From contig JAGNBF010000079.1 in NCBI GenBank assembly GCA_018004935.1, positions 1 through 36,879 of the forward strand: a stretch of DNA of 36,879 nt, in the 5' to 3' direction. Below the pieces are notes generated by a model that did no database searches, was not told where the DNA came from, and saw nothing but the letters and a program-made list of their open reading frames with translations. Origin of the DNA: Chloroflexota bacterium (GTDB lineage Bacteria > Chloroflexota > Anaerolineae > Promineifilales > Promineifilaceae). A program made the translations under genes and the position numbers. Shown piece after piece: positions 1-8,046 of this stretch. Positions within the stretch are counted from its first letter, which is position 1. Every line of letters starts with the position of its first letter.

Positions 1-75
1 AAAATAACTTCCTGGTTTAGACCGGACAGGTTTCCGAAAAACTACCCGGTCTGAGGGGAACTTATTTTTGGACGA
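1..75. repeat. AAAATAAC small inverted-repeat element, window edge
   Basis: Begins AAAATAACTTCC and closes with GGAACTTATTTTTGGACG. Its central stem pairs AGACCGG with CCGGTCT instead of the CTGACAGG stem found in the 5783 copy. It may extend left beyond the window. Confidence 0.6.
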
Positions 76-202
76 TTACCAGGTATGGCCTCTATACTGT
101 TTGCGGTCAGTTATTGCGCTTTTACACTGGGGCCGGTCTCCTGACCGCGCCACCCATATGTGACTGTGATGGCCTCTAGCTGGGTCAACTCAGGCTAAAA
201 CC

Positions 203-1057
203 TCAATAAATACCTTTGGTCAGTATAACAATAAATCGGTCTTTCCCTGCATAATCCGGATCACACCGGATAAGAGCGTGCGGGAAGTAATGTTGTGCCA
301 GGAGCAATGCGGCCGCGCCTTGTTGCCAACCAATTTCCAAGAAAATCGCCCCACCGGGCTGTAATTTCTCTTGCGCCTGTGCCAGAAGGGGCCGAATGAG
401 GTCTAGCCCATCTGCCCCACCCCGCAACGCTAATGCAGGTTCATACGATTTTACCCCGTCGTCTACGAGTGTCCATTCATCATCACCAATATAAGGTAGA
501 TTGGCCACGATCAGGTGTGGCGGGGTGGTAATGGGGGTTAATAAGTGGCCTTGATAGAAGCTGATCTGGTGATGAACCCCGGCATTATGGGCATTTTCCT
601 TAGCTAATTCTAAGGCGGCCGCGGAAACATCTACGGCGTCAATGTAAGCCTGGGGCAACTGTCGGGCCAGCGTAATAGCAATACAGCCACTACCAGTACC
701 TACATCTACAAGTTGTGGAGTGGGCCAGCGCTGTTGCCTGAGCCAACGAAGGACAATTTCTACCAGTTGTTCTGTTTCTGGCCGGGGAATCAGAACGGCC
801 GGAGAAACTTTCAGGTGCAGATCAAAGAAGGGGGCCTGCCCGAGAATGTAGGGGATAGGTTCGCCCTGTTCGGCGCGGTCCAGGTAAGTATGATAGGTGA
901 CAAGGGCCGCGGCCGCGCACGTTTCATCCCCATGAGCCAGCAGATAACTCTGTCCCACACCCAACACCTGAGCCAGCAGATACCGCGCCTCAGCCCCCGC
1001 GCCATAACGGTGCCATAAACGTCTTTGCCCCTCACCTAATACCGCATCAATTCGCAT
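203..1057 (-). CDS. prmC: Peptide chain release factor N5-glutamine methyltransferase
   Basis: Class I SAM-dependent methyltransferase that methylates the GGQ glutamine of release factors RF1 and RF2 in the cytoplasm. The 284-residue protein has an N-terminal helical substrate-binding part (about 1-75), the PrmC signature LIPRPETE (89-96), the SAM-binding loop GTGSG (120-124) and the catalytic motif NLPY (186-189). The family standard is NPPY; the Leu is a conservative deviation. The open frame extends to a GTG at 1072, but I chose the ATG at 1057 because AGGTG lies 5 nt upstream and the family N-terminus fits. No prfA lies beside it. A 14-bp hairpin separates it from cysC upstream, so it may be transcribed separately. 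It contains three GCGGCCGC palindromes, read as Ala-rich stretches. Family assignment is secure. Confidence 0.93.
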   Translation of the reverse strand: MRIDAVLGEGQRRLWHRYGAGAEARYLLAQVLGVGQSYLLAHGDETCAAAALVTYHTYLDRAEQGEPIPYILGQAPFFDLHLKVSPAVLIPRPETEQLVEIVLRWLRQQRWPTPQLVDVGTGSGCIAITLARQLPQAYIDAVDVSAAALELAKENAHNAGVHHQISFYQGHLLTPITTPPHLIVANLPYIGDDEWTLVDDGVKSYEPALALRGGADGLDLIRPLLAQAQEKLQPGGAIFLEIGWQQGAAALLLAQHYFPHALIRCDPDYAGKDRFIVILTKGIY

Positions 1058-1074
1058 GCCTGCACCTGACACAC

Positions 1075-1107
1075 AAACGTCAGAGGTCTACTTGACCTCT
1101 GACGTTT
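1075..1107. terminator. Perfect 14-bp hairpin between cysC and prmC
   Basis: Arms at 1075-1088 and 1094-1107 are exact inverse complements around a 5-nt loop (TACTT). The arms end in AAA/TTT, so the hairpin could act as a weak terminator on either strand, most usefully at the end of the minus-strand sat-cysC unit. The T-run is short, so attenuation or a repeat relic is also possible. Confidence 0.5.
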
Positions 1108-1148
1108 CTCATAACTACCTTGAGTTCCCCGCAAATAACTTTTGAGTT

Positions 1149-1202
1149 TGCTGTGGCCGGTCTTCTGACCGAGCCACCCAACTTAATTTTGAGCGAACCC
1201 CT
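1149..1202 (-). repeat. GGTCAGGAGACC dispersed repeat, partial copy
   Basis: A segment containing GGCCGGTCTTCTGACC, followed by GCCACCCAACTTAATTTTGA and GCGAACCC. Near-identical segments lie at 4457-4510 and, more diverged, at 5113-5168; the GGTCAGGAGACCGGCC core recurs at 131-153, 5898-5954 and 28975-29038. The core folds on itself (GGTC/GACC). It is non-coding, although several spurious ORFs run through it. Confidence 0.7.
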
Positions 1203-1292
1203 TGACATAGGTGTTAAATGGCCTCGCCCAAAGCAATAACCAACCCCAGCATAAACCAAATACCAATCAAAAACACACCTGACGACCACCCA

Positions 1293-1847
1293 TTATAACT
1301 GGACCAGCGGAATAAACCCCATGTCTTCCAGGTCGCCTAATATTTTGCCCGCACTTTCCAACGGTGTCTGTAAATCGGTGCGTACATGAATAAAAGGGAT
1401 AACGGGCTGTTCAAAAGGATCAGAAATACCGGTAAAATTGGGAATTTGTCCGGCGATAGCCTTTTTGTACATTCCTTTAACATCACGTTCGATAACCGTT
1501 TCCAGGGGGGCATCTACATATACCTGCACATAATTCGTTACATTTTCCTTCACATGATCCCGAAGCGTGTTATAAGGGGAAATGAAAGAACAAATGCAGG
1601 CTACTCCATTACGAGAAAGTAATTTGGCCACAAAAGTGACGCGCTCAATATTTTTGCGCCGATCATCAGCCGAAAATCCCAGATCGTTGGTAAGACCCTC
1701 CCGTACGACATCACCATCCAGGCGTTCAACCTTCAAGCCCCGATTCCGCAATTCTTCTTCCAGGAGTAAGGCGATGGTCGTTTTCCCCGCTCCCGATAAG
1801 CCTGTCATCCAGACGACGAATCCTTTTTGCTCAGATTGTTGTGACAT
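1293..1847 (-). CDS. cysC: Adenylylsulfate (APS) kinase
   Basis: Cytoplasmic kinase that phosphorylates APS to PAPS, the activated sulfate used for reduction or sulfation. The 184-residue protein carries a canonical P-loop GLSGAGKTT (16-24), then the DGDVVR motif, LGFSADDRRKNI and a RDVKGMYKKA/NFTGI region matching the family. The start at 1847 was preferred to the frame's first ATG at 1871 because GAGGAA sits 3 nt upstream of it. The gene begins 24 nt after the stop of the Sat-APS kinase fusion, so they form one operon and provide two APS kinase domains in tandem. Unlike most neighbours it lacks a GCGGCCGC site. No PAPS reductase is present in the window, so reduction versus sulfation cannot be decided. 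Confidence 0.93.
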   Translation of the reverse strand: MSQQSEQKGFVVWMTGLSGAGKTTIALLLEEELRNRGLKVERLDGDVVREGLTNDLGFSADDRRKNIERVTFVAKLLSRNGVACICSFISPYNTLRDHVKENVTNYVQVYVDAPLETVIERDVKGMYKKAIAGQIPNFTGISDPFEQPVIPFIHVRTDLQTPLESAGKILGDLEDMGFIPLVQL

Positions 1848-1871
1848 AATTTCCTCGATAAGTATAAACAA

Positions 1872-3620
1872 TTAGGCTAATTGATTATGAATAACTTCCT
1901 CACGTACAAAACCTTGATCCATGAGATAGGCCAGGATTTTGTGCGCGTTGATTTCGGCACTCACCGTAACTGAGTCCAGGTGCAAGTCAGGATGGCGTGG
2001 TGATTCATAAGGGTCATCAATACCGGTAAAGCCTCGGATTTCCCCTCGTCTGGCTTTAGCATAGAGACCTTTGGTATCACGGTTTTCGCAAACTTCCAGC
2101 GGCGCATCCACAAATACTTCTACAAAATGGTCTGATCCGACAATGTTACGGACTTCGTTACGGGTGGAGCGATAAGGGCTGACAGCGGCACAAATAACGA
2201 CGCCCCCATGTTGGATAATTTCTGAAGCGACAAAACCAATCCGGCGCACATTGGCATCGCGCCCTTCTTTGCTAAAGTCCAATTCGTCAGAGAAATGGGT
2301 TCGAACAATATCACCATCGAGTAGGGTCACATTGCGGCCGCGTTCCTGCAACAATATCGTCAAAATCTGCGCCGTCGTAGATTTCCCCGCCTTAACCAAT
2401 CCCGTCAGCCATACACAAACCCCCTGCCGGTAACGTGGTGGATTCATCTCCGCCAGAATTTCCGCTACTTCTGGACGCGTAAACCATTCCGGTAACGACC
2501 GACCATTCAGTAAATACTCTTCCCGTACCTGCGTCCCCGAGATATTAGCCGTGCGTGTTTCCGCAGCAATTTTGTCCACTTCCTCATAACGATTCTCATC
2601 CGGCAAATATACCAGCATCCGAAATGGAACCGCCTTCACCCCAACCTCTTCGCTATGTGCTTCAACCAATTCCTGGGCATCATACGGGCCATAAAAAGGC
2701 TTCCCGTCCGAATCATTACCTGGCCCGGCATGGTCCCGACCAACAATAAGATGATTAGCACCATAATTGCGCCGAATAATTGCATGCCACAGCGCTTCAC
2801 GGGGCCCACCCATCCGCATAGCCAGCGGTAACAACGAAAAGAGAATACGATCCTGGTCATAATAACGATTCGCCAGGGCCTTGTATGTTCGTACCCGGGT
2901 ATAAGAATCAACATCTCCAGGGCGCGTCATCCCTACAACCGGGTGTAAGAGCAAAACCCCATCCATTTCTTCAATCGCCCGCTTTGTCAATTCCTCATGT
3001 ACCCGATGTAAAGGATTACGTGTCTGGAACGCAATCACATTTTTGTGCCCGGTCATCTCTAAACGGGCACGCGTTTCGGCAGGCGTCAGACGCAAATTTT
3101 GGAAATCATAATGCCGTGGCAATTGAATAACTCTCAGGGGGCCAGAAATATTGCAGGTACCCCAACGGTGCATTTCCGCCACCAGAGGATGCCGTGAATC
3201 CTGTGTCCCAAATACCTTCTGCGCCACCTCTTCCCGATCCCATTCATACATTTCTTCTACGATCATCAGAGCCAAAATCTCATTACTGGAATCGCGTAAC
3301 GCTATTTCTTGCCCTACCTCAAATCCATCTTCATGATTGACAGTCAGTGTGATAGGCATAGGAAATAATATGCCATTACTCAGGCGCATTTTATCTAAAA
3401 CCTGCTGATAGTCAGCCTGCCCCATAAAGCGATCAAGTGGCGAAAACGCCCCTACTGCCAGCATTTCCAGATCACAAACAGCACGCCGCGAGAGTTGTAA
3501 TGAGGGCAGATGGCTGGCATGCTCGCGCAGAATAGCTACTTCCGTTGACGGCACAAGTAAGTCAATTAATTGGCCGCCATAAGGTGTAATTAAATGAGTT
3601 TGATGGGTTAAAACAGTCAA
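1872..3620 (-). CDS. Bifunctional sulfate adenylyltransferase/APS kinase
   Basis: Fusion catalysing ATP + sulfate to APS, then APS to PAPS. Residues about 1-390 are the ATP sulfurylase: PUA-like N-terminus, catalytic QTRNPLH (199-205), GRDHAGPG (294-301) and ISGTQVR (360-366). Residues about 400-575 are an APS kinase domain with P-loop GLVKAGKST (407-415), a variant of the usual GLSGSGKST, and intact DGDIVR, RDTKGLY and FTGID motifs. Total 582 residues, as expected for such fusions. The start is TTG, supported by an excellent AAAGGAG seven nt upstream; no ATG lies nearby. It heads the minus-strand operon with cysC. I recognise no promoter with confidence in the AT-rich stretch upstream. Confidence 0.93.
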   Translation of the reverse strand: MTVLTHQTHLITPYGGQLIDLLVPSTEVAILREHASHLPSLQLSRRAVCDLEMLAVGAFSPLDRFMGQADYQQVLDKMRLSNGILFPMPITLTVNHEDGFEVGQEIALRDSSNEILALMIVEEMYEWDREEVAQKVFGTQDSRHPLVAEMHRWGTCNISGPLRVIQLPRHYDFQNLRLTPAETRARLEMTGHKNVIAFQTRNPLHRVHEELTKRAIEEMDGVLLLHPVVGMTRPGDVDSYTRVRTYKALANRYYDQDRILFSLLPLAMRMGGPREALWHAIIRRNYGANHLIVGRDHAGPGNDSDGKPFYGPYDAQELVEAHSEEVGVKAVPFRMLVYLPDENRYEEVDKIAAETRTANISGTQVREEYLLNGRSLPEWFTRPEVAEILAEMNPPRYRQGVCVWLTGLVKAGKSTTAQILTILLQERGRNVTLLDGDIVRTHFSDELDFSKEGRDANVRRIGFVASEIIQHGGVVICAAVSPYRSTRNEVRNIVGSDHFVEVFVDAPLEVCENRDTKGLYAKARRGEIRGFTGIDDPYESPRHPDLHLDSVTVSAEINAHKILAYLMDQGFVREEVIHNQLA

Positions 3621-3725
3621 AGTAAAACTCCTTTGGATGGGTGAAGGGGTAAAGCCTTGTCAAACTACTCCTCACACCATAATCCTATTTTATAGTCGCA
3701 TTGTTGTACCTATGGGAATTTTTTC

Positions 3726-3826
3726 GTATCTTCTCAATAAAGTGTGATGAAGTTGGTTGAGCCTGTCAAAACCAACGTCCTTCGACAAGTTCAGGCCTCG
3801 TTTGCCCCGAAATATTGAGAAGATAC
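3726..3826. repeat. 101-bp MITE-like element, copy 1
   Basis: Perfect 13-bp terminal inverted repeats, GTATCTTCTCAAT at 3726-3738 and its complement at 3814-3826. The interior has an inverted repeat around TTGAGCCTGTC and GACAAGTTCAGG. Other copies are at 3981-4081, 6123-6223 and 31439-31538, all 100-101 bp. No coding capacity; a non-autonomous element mobilised in trans is the likeliest reading. Confidence 0.8.
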
Positions 3827-3980
3827 ATTTTTCCCCCTAAAGCACAACAACAAAGTTTTGCCAGATGTCACACCGTCTTGGCACTTCCTTTTCTTATCGC
3901 TCATTTTGGCAACACATAGAGAGAGCTAGAGGAAACAGTTTGTTCCTCTAGCTCTTTTGATCCCATAATGAGGTTGGTAT

Positions 3981-4081
3981 GCATCGCCTCAATAAAGCAG
4001 GGTAACGTTGGTTGAGCTTGTCGAAACCCACGTCACCCCACAAGCTCAGGCCATGTTTCCCACGAAACATTGAGAAGATAC
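3981..4081. repeat. 101-bp MITE-like element, copy 2, degenerate left end
   Basis: The right terminus ATTGAGAAGATAC (4069-4081) is intact. The left terminus is decayed to GCATCGCCTCAAT (3981-3993). Interior and length match copy 1. Confidence 0.75.
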
Positions 4082-4114
4082 TGCGGTTCTTTCGGAACTC
4101 GCGAGTGTGGCTAC

Positions 4115-4173
4115 CTGTAAGGGCTGGCCTTATGCCTGCCCCGTCTCGGACAACTACAAGGCCAGTCCCTACA
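4115..4173. repeat. Imperfect inverted repeat, GTAGGG family
   Basis: CCTGTAAGGGCTGGCCTT near 4115 is complementary, with mismatches, to AAGGCCAGTCCCTACAGG ending at 4173. Related segments with GGGCAGGCACAA(A/G) and CAGTCTCTAC or CAGCCCCTAT occur at 5010-5070 and 27643-27699. Confidence 0.55.
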
Positions 4174-4456
4174 GGTGGTGTCAATCCCCTGAAATCCTGA
4201 AGACCCGAAAGTTGCGCGATTACATAACAAAAAGGCATTGCTTAACGCAATGCCCCGGCGATTATAACGAGTAACCAAGGCTGTGGCTATAGCCGTCAGA
4301 TACATATACAGATACATACAGGTCAAATGGGGTAATTTACGTGTGTTCACATCAGGGCCATTTGTTACCGAAACCTGTCCCCTATTGCTGAACACTGCCC
4401 CAGAGAGGGGAGAATTTATTTGAGCATAAGTAATCGTCTAAGAATAATATCCCTTT

Positions 4457-4510
4457 TTGCTGTGGCCAGTCTCCTGACCGCGCCACCCAACTTAATTTTG
4501 AGCGAACCCT
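4457..4510 (-). repeat. GGTCAGGAGACC dispersed repeat, partial copy
   Basis: Almost identical to the copy at 1149-1202, including the tail AACTTAATTTTGAGCGAACC. It abuts a segment (about 4528-4600) shared with 17296-17362, showing that repeats nest here. Confidence 0.7.
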
Positions 4511-4677
4511 TAGTCGTCATGTTTTCCCCCAATAATACAGGCATAGAATGACTCCCACGAAAGACCCATCCCCCTGCTATCCTAGTGGGAAGGGGGAAAC
4601 CTTTCACCGCCTCAATCCGCAACCTGGGCGGTAGCACCCCTTCCCAGTTGTTCATTAAATTTTTAATCGGGTAACGC

Positions 4678-4816
4678 CTTCATTGACCCCATCCCCCCTG
4701 CCGATTCCCGAGGGAAGGGGGGGAATTCCCATGGGGCATTTTTCGGGGCATTCGCCCCGAAAATGCCCCTTAGAAAAGTTCCCCGCCCCTGGGGTTAGGG
4801 GTGGGGGGGATTCCAT
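4678..4816 (+). repeat. Variable-palindrome element, copy
   Basis: Frame sequence CCCATCCCCCCTGCCGATTC, then a palindrome at 4733-4769 (arms GGGGCATTTTTCGGGGC and GCCCCGAAAATGCCCC, one bulged T), then AGAAAAGTTCCCCGCCCCTG and GGGTTAGGGGTGGGG. The flanks are shared with other copies; the palindrome is not. Confidence 0.7.
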
Positions 4817-4847
4817 TACCTGATTAATTTTTTAAACTATAAGCGGG

Positions 4848-4945
4848 AAGGGGTGCTACCGCCCTTCGTGTCATTTTTCGCGGGCAGACGCCCGCGAAAA
4901 ATGACACGAGAAAAAGTTCCCCGCCCCTGGGGCGGGGGAAGCTTC
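4848..4945 (+). repeat. Variable-palindrome element, second copy
   Basis: A perfect 19-bp stem (arms 4867-4885 and 4890-4908, loop AGAC) followed by the constant AAAAAGTTCCCCGCCCCTGG. Its stem sequence is unrelated to that of the copy at 4733-4769 although the flanks are the same. Confidence 0.7.
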
Positions 4946-5009
4946 ATATCGGTATTAATTTGTTCAATCTCAATATCCGTTGGTTAAATTGAGAGGGCCT
5001 TACGATTTT

Positions 5010-5070
5010 GTAGGGTACGGGCGACCCTTGTGGTTGCCCCACCCTGGGCAGGCACAAAGCCAGTCTCTAC
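5010..5070 (+). repeat. GTAGGG-family repeat
   Basis: GTAGGGTACGGGCGACCC, CTTGTGGTTGCCC and GGGCAGGCACAAAGCCAG ending in CTCTAC. A close relative lies at 27643-27699. Non-coding. Confidence 0.55.
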
Positions 5071-5165
5071 ATTTAGGTACACCCCGCAAATTCCTAAAGA
5101 ACCACTTTTGATTTGGTGGGGGTGGGCCTTTTGACCAGGCCACCTCCCTTAATTTTGAGTGAACC

Positions 5166-5714
5166 CTAGGGGTAGGCAGGACTGGGAACGGCTTGGTTAT
5201 TCCCAGGGTAACTAGGTGCAATGGTGGTGGGTAATGACCCTGGTACGGCTCCCGCATTAACGATGTCCACTTCCAAAACGCCCACATCTAATATTTGACC
5301 AACAGTGGGAGTAAAAATTTGGGCAGAACCATCAGGATTTGCCAGGGGTACGTTAACGCCAAAGAGATCTCCGATCACAATAACATAATCCCGTACTTCG
5401 ATATTGCTGAACGTAAAAAAGCCAGCTTCATTGGTTATGGTAATGGGGCTAGTAGCATCATCCAGATAAAAAGCTCCGTCGGATTTGTCCTCATTCCAGG
5501 CGATGTAAGCGAGACGAACTTCTGTGGCTACTAAGGGTTCTCGTTGGCCACCACTAATGGAAATGGCCTGTCCGGTTATACCAGCCAGGTCAGGGGCCAG
5601 GGTTACAACCACTGACTCACGGGTTGCATTATTTTCATTGTTGTTGGCGGCTCCACAAGCAGAAAGAAGAAAAGCCAGAACGACGAGGGAGCCAAAAAAG
5701 AGACGGCGGATCAT
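5166..5714 (-). CDS. Small secreted lipoprotein, carboxypeptidase-regulatory-like
   Basis: A 182-residue exported lipoprotein. The start at 5714 has AGAGGAG eight nt upstream and gives a textbook signal: MIRR, a hydrophobic core, and the lipobox LSAC with the lipidated cysteine at residue 20, followed by an Asn-rich linker. The rest is predicted beta-rich, with the pattern ITNEAGFFTFSNIEVRDYVI, which resembles the transthyretin-like carboxypeptidase regulatory fold (a value modified, then a step expressing how it is rendered). No catalytic motif is seen, so an extracytoplasmic structural or binding role is likely. The last codons run into a repeat (5113-5168), so the C-terminus may have been reshaped by an insertion. 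It stands alone between repeats. Confidence 0.75.
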   Translation of the reverse strand: MIRRLFFGSLVVLAFLLSACGAANNNENNATRESVVVTLAPDLAGITGQAISISGGQREPLVATEVRLAYIAWNEDKSDGAFYLDDATSPITITNEAGFFTFSNIEVRDYVIVIGDLFGVNVPLANPDGSAQIFTPTVGQILDVGVLEVDIVNAGAVPGSLPTTIAPSYPGNNQAVPSPAYP

Positions 5715-5782
5715 ATTGTTTACTCCTCTAAAAATTGGTCCACGGATTAATGGGCAGGTGTATATGGATTTAGTGAACATCT

Positions 5783-5866
5783 AAAAATAACTTTCCGATT
5801 TAGCCCTGACAGGTTTCCGAAAACCTGTCAGAGGTGGATGGAACTTATTTTTGGACGATTACTAAG
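5783..5866. repeat. AAAATAAC small inverted-repeat element
   Basis: Ends AAAAATAACTTTCC (from 5783) and GGAACTTATTTTT (5840-5852) are inverted repeats with a small mismatch. The centre is an 11-bp hairpin, CTGACAGGTTT-CCGA-AAACCTGTCAG. A related copy is at 1-75, with a different central stem, and a more diverged hairpin lies at 28887-28925. An adjoining tail, GGACGATTAC, is shared with the copy at window start. Confidence 0.65.
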
Positions 5867-5897
5867 GAATGAAAACTAAATAACTTGTTCGCTGGGA

Positions 5898-5954
5898 GTG
5901 GCACGGTCAGGAGACCGGCCACAACAAACTCAAAAGTTATTTGCGACCGAACCC
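5898..5954 (+). repeat. GGTCAGGAGACC dispersed repeat, partial copy
   Basis: GTGGCACGGTCAGGAGACCG, GCCACAACAAACTCAAAAGT and TATTTGCGACCGAACCC. It lies between the lipoprotein and secreted-protein genes, a 667-bp gap that otherwise holds the 5783 element, the 6123 MITE and a structured leader. Confidence 0.65.
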
Positions 5955-6122
5955 TAAGGATTGAGTGTTGAGTTCGGCTATTCCTGCAAGTTCCCGCAGA
6001 TTGTAATTGTATGTCGGTTACAACTTTATGGGGCAATGGTACTCCATTTTGGGGTGAAAGATTAAATCGGAATTAATAGAGAACCTGAGCTATCATGCTG
6101 TGTGATTTTTCAGGGCATTTGT

Positions 6123-6223
6123 GTATCTTCTCAATGTGTTGGGGGGAACGAGGCCTGAGCTTGTCGAAGGCCGTTGGTTTTGACAAGCTCAACCAACGTC
6201 ACCGCGCTTTATTGAGAAGATAG
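6123..6223. repeat. 101-bp MITE-like element, copy 3
   Basis: GTATCTTCTCAAT at 6123-6135 and ATTGAGAAGATA(G) at 6211-6223. The interior is in the opposite orientation to copy 1 (AGGCCTGAGCTTGTCGAAGG first). It lies in the upstream region of the secreted four-repeat protein. Confidence 0.8.
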
Positions 6224-6241
6224 GCATTTGTCCCGAAAAAC

Positions 6242-6309
6242 TACACCAAAAAATTCCCCATCTGGTGTATAACCCCGCCTAAAGGGGATAAATAACCCCT
6301 TTGGGTTAT
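6242..6309 (+). promoter_or_regulatory. Two hairpins in the leader of the secreted protein
   Basis: TACACCA (6242-6248) pairs with TGGTGTA (6263-6269). A second imperfect stem pairs ATAACCC..AAAGGGG (6269-6287) with CCCCTTTGGGTTAT (6296-6309). They sit 70-140 nt before the start codon and could stabilise the mRNA of an abundant surface protein. No ligand-binding riboswitch is recognised. Confidence 0.35.
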
Positions 6310-6381
6310 CGACAGTAAACAGGGCAGTGGCTATTATTGGACATGCTTAAAGCCTTTTATTCCTTACAAGGAGAGTACAGA

Positions 6382-7869
6382 ATGAAAACATTGCGTAAGT
6401 TTATGGTTCCTGTTTTAGCCCTGGTGCTGATGCTGGTTCTCTTTACCGGGAGCGCCAGTGCCAGTGCACGTACGGCCAGTTGGACTGTTTCTGTGACTTA
6501 TCAGAACGTCGGTGCCGCGGCCGCGTCTCTGGTTGTCAATTTTTATGCCGAAAATAGCTCTACCCCGATTTCTTTTGACCCGCTCAATGGTGGCACGTTA
6601 GCCCCCGGTGCTGGTCGCTCTTTCTTCATCGGTGCCGTTTCCAGCGTCCCGGCTGGTTTCCAGGGTAATGCGGTCATCTCTGCCGACCAGCCCCTGGTGT
6701 CTACAGCGGTGCAATTCTCCCAAGACGCAGGTTTCAAGATGCGTCTTCTCTATAATGGGTTCTCCTCAGGCCAGGCTTCTAACCAGGTTTTGGTTGCCAC
6801 TGTGCTGAAGAACAAATTCAATCGTACCACCGTTTTCTCTATCCAGAACACAGAGAACGAAGCGGTCAATGCCACAGTCAAATTCTATGATGCGGACAAC
6901 AATGGCACGCTGGCGGCTACTGTAACTCACAATATTCCGGCCAACTCCTCTAAATTCATTGAAATGGATAGCCAGACGGACACGGGTATCAGCGCTACTG
7001 TCTTCAATGGGTCGGCAATTGTGACGGCCGTGAAGGTGAATGGTGGTGCAAGTGCGAACGTGGTCGCGGCCGCGAATGAGTATTATACCAACTCTAATGT
7101 TGCGGCTAGTTTTGAAGGGATTCCCCTCACCAATGCCGCTAACACCATCTACATGGCGACAGCCTTGTGCGAACGATTCGGCCTCGATACTTTCTACGCT
7201 GTTTCTAACGCCCTGACTTCCGGCAATGCCCAAATCACGGTCAATTACTACAACACCAACGGTACAGCCGCTGGCAGTGATGGTCCTTACACCATTGGTG
7301 CAGGCCAGAAGAAAAGTATCACCACCTGTCAGGCAGTTTCCCCTGGCTTCACTGGCTCCGCTGTCATCACCAGCACAGGCAATGCCATCGTAGCTATTGG
7401 TAAAGCCCAAAACTCCATCAATGCCGGTACCACTGGCACACAAGATGTTTTCACCATTTTCCTGGGCGAACAAAATGGGGCCACAGAACTGGCGATTCCC
7501 TTCGTTCGTTGGGCCAACAACACTGATTTCCAGGCTACTAGTAATACTGGTGGAAAACAACGTACCTATATTGCTATTCAGAACCTCGGTTCCTCTACCA
7601 TCTCTGTCACCTGTGATTACAAGGACAAAAATGGGGCGACCGCCGGAAGCCAGACCCTCACGATTGCCGGTAATTCCAAGGGGAATACGGATGCCAGCAC
7701 CGCCAGTGCGTTGGGTGCCTCTGGTATGCTCACAGACTCCTTCGGTTATTACACCGATGGTACAACCGGTGGTGGTGTAACCTGTACATCGGCCGGTTCC
7801 TTCATCGCTATTGCTCGTTCACAACATCCAGGTGCTGGCGAAGACGTGAATGCTTCACGGATTCCCTAG
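6382..7869 (+). CDS. Secreted protein with four beta-rich repeat modules
   Basis: A 495-residue exported protein of unknown function. The start at 6382 has AAGGAG eight nt upstream and yields a standard signal peptide: MKTLRKF, a hydrophobic core, then a likely cut near SASA-RTA. After the signal I see four diverged modules of about 100-130 residues. Each has an opening VTYQN / FSIQN / YAVSN / IAIQN strand, a VxFYdxdgt strand, an IpAgssk turn, and a closing F(Q/N/T)G(N/S)AVI..vAi.k(a/q) strand. This resembles tandem Ig- or invasin-like folds on cell surfaces. No sortase or GPI-like tail is present; it ends DVNASRIP. It is mono-cistronic, with a 20-bp terminator just downstream, suggesting strong expression. 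Two GCGGCCGC sites encode Ala triplets. I do not recognise a named family. Confidence 0.8.
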   Translation: MKTLRKFMVPVLALVLMLVLFTGSASASARTASWTVSVTYQNVGAAAASLVVNFYAENSSTPISFDPLNGGTLAPGAGRSFFIGAVSSVPAGFQGNAVISADQPLVSTAVQFSQDAGFKMRLLYNGFSSGQASNQVLVATVLKNKFNRTTVFSIQNTENEAVNATVKFYDADNNGTLAATVTHNIPANSSKFIEMDSQTDTGISATVFNGSAIVTAVKVNGGASANVVAAANEYYTNSNVAASFEGIPLTNAANTIYMATALCERFGLDTFYAVSNALTSGNAQITVNYYNTNGTAAGSDGPYTIGAGQKKSITTCQAVSPGFTGSAVITSTGNAIVAIGKAQNSINAGTTGTQDVFTIFLGEQNGATELAIPFVRWANNTDFQATSNTGGKQRTYIAIQNLGSSTISVTCDYKDKNGATAGSQTLTIAGNSKGNTDASTASALGASGMLTDSFGYYTDGTTGGGVTCTSAGSFIAIARSQHPGAGEDVNASRIP

Positions 7870-7887
7870 GCTTTCCTGATGTTTAAG

Positions 7888-7930
7888 TAAAATAAAAAGG
7901 CAGTGCCATTGGCACTGCCTTTTTATTTTA
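7888..7930 (+). terminator. Rho-independent terminator, 20-bp perfect stem
   Basis: A perfect stem of arms 7888-7907 and 7911-7930 around ATT, GC-rich core GGCAGTGCC/GGCACTGCC, A-tract before and T-tract after. It can function in both directions, ending the secreted-protein gene at 7869. Confidence 0.93.
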
Positions 7931-8046
7931 CGGCTAACCGCAGAAGTTCATTTAACTATGCCCTCTGGCCCTAAAATTTTTGTGACAATTTATGACTGTG
8001 ATAAGTGTAGGTACAGTCTGTGCTGGCATGTTCTGCTTATATAACC

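Larger units (their letters stand above)
3621..5165. other. 1.5-kb non-coding stretch filled with repeats
   Basis: No credible gene. It contains two copies of the 101-bp GTATCTTCTCAAT element, an inverted repeat around 4115-4173, a copy of the GGTCAGGAGACC repeat, two frames of the variable-palindrome element at 4678-4816 and 4848-4945, and a GTAGGG..CCCTAC repeat at 5010-5070. Short open frames here run across repeat copies and have no ribosome binding sites or recognisable domains. Confidence 0.7.

Noticed and set aside
1205-1292. Short hydrophobic frame after cysC (minus), ending IALGEAI-stop
   Set aside because: About 20-25 residues resembling one membrane helix. It lacks a start with a ribosome binding site; it may be the remnant of a lost membrane gene, but there is too little to call.
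3640-3670. TTGACA before the sulfate adenylyltransferase gene as a -35 box
   Set aside because: No -10 box lies at the right distance before the TTG start; the sequence there is the ribosome binding site.
3948-4655. Several 79-96-codon frames in the 4-kb intergenic region
   Set aside because: They run through repeats, share fragments such as GSLKIKLGG with other repeat copies, and lack ribosome binding sites.
6766-7560. 264-codon reverse frame opposite the secreted protein
   Set aside because: Low-complexity shadow of a gene with a signal peptide, repeats, ribosome binding site and terminator; no start signal on its own strand.
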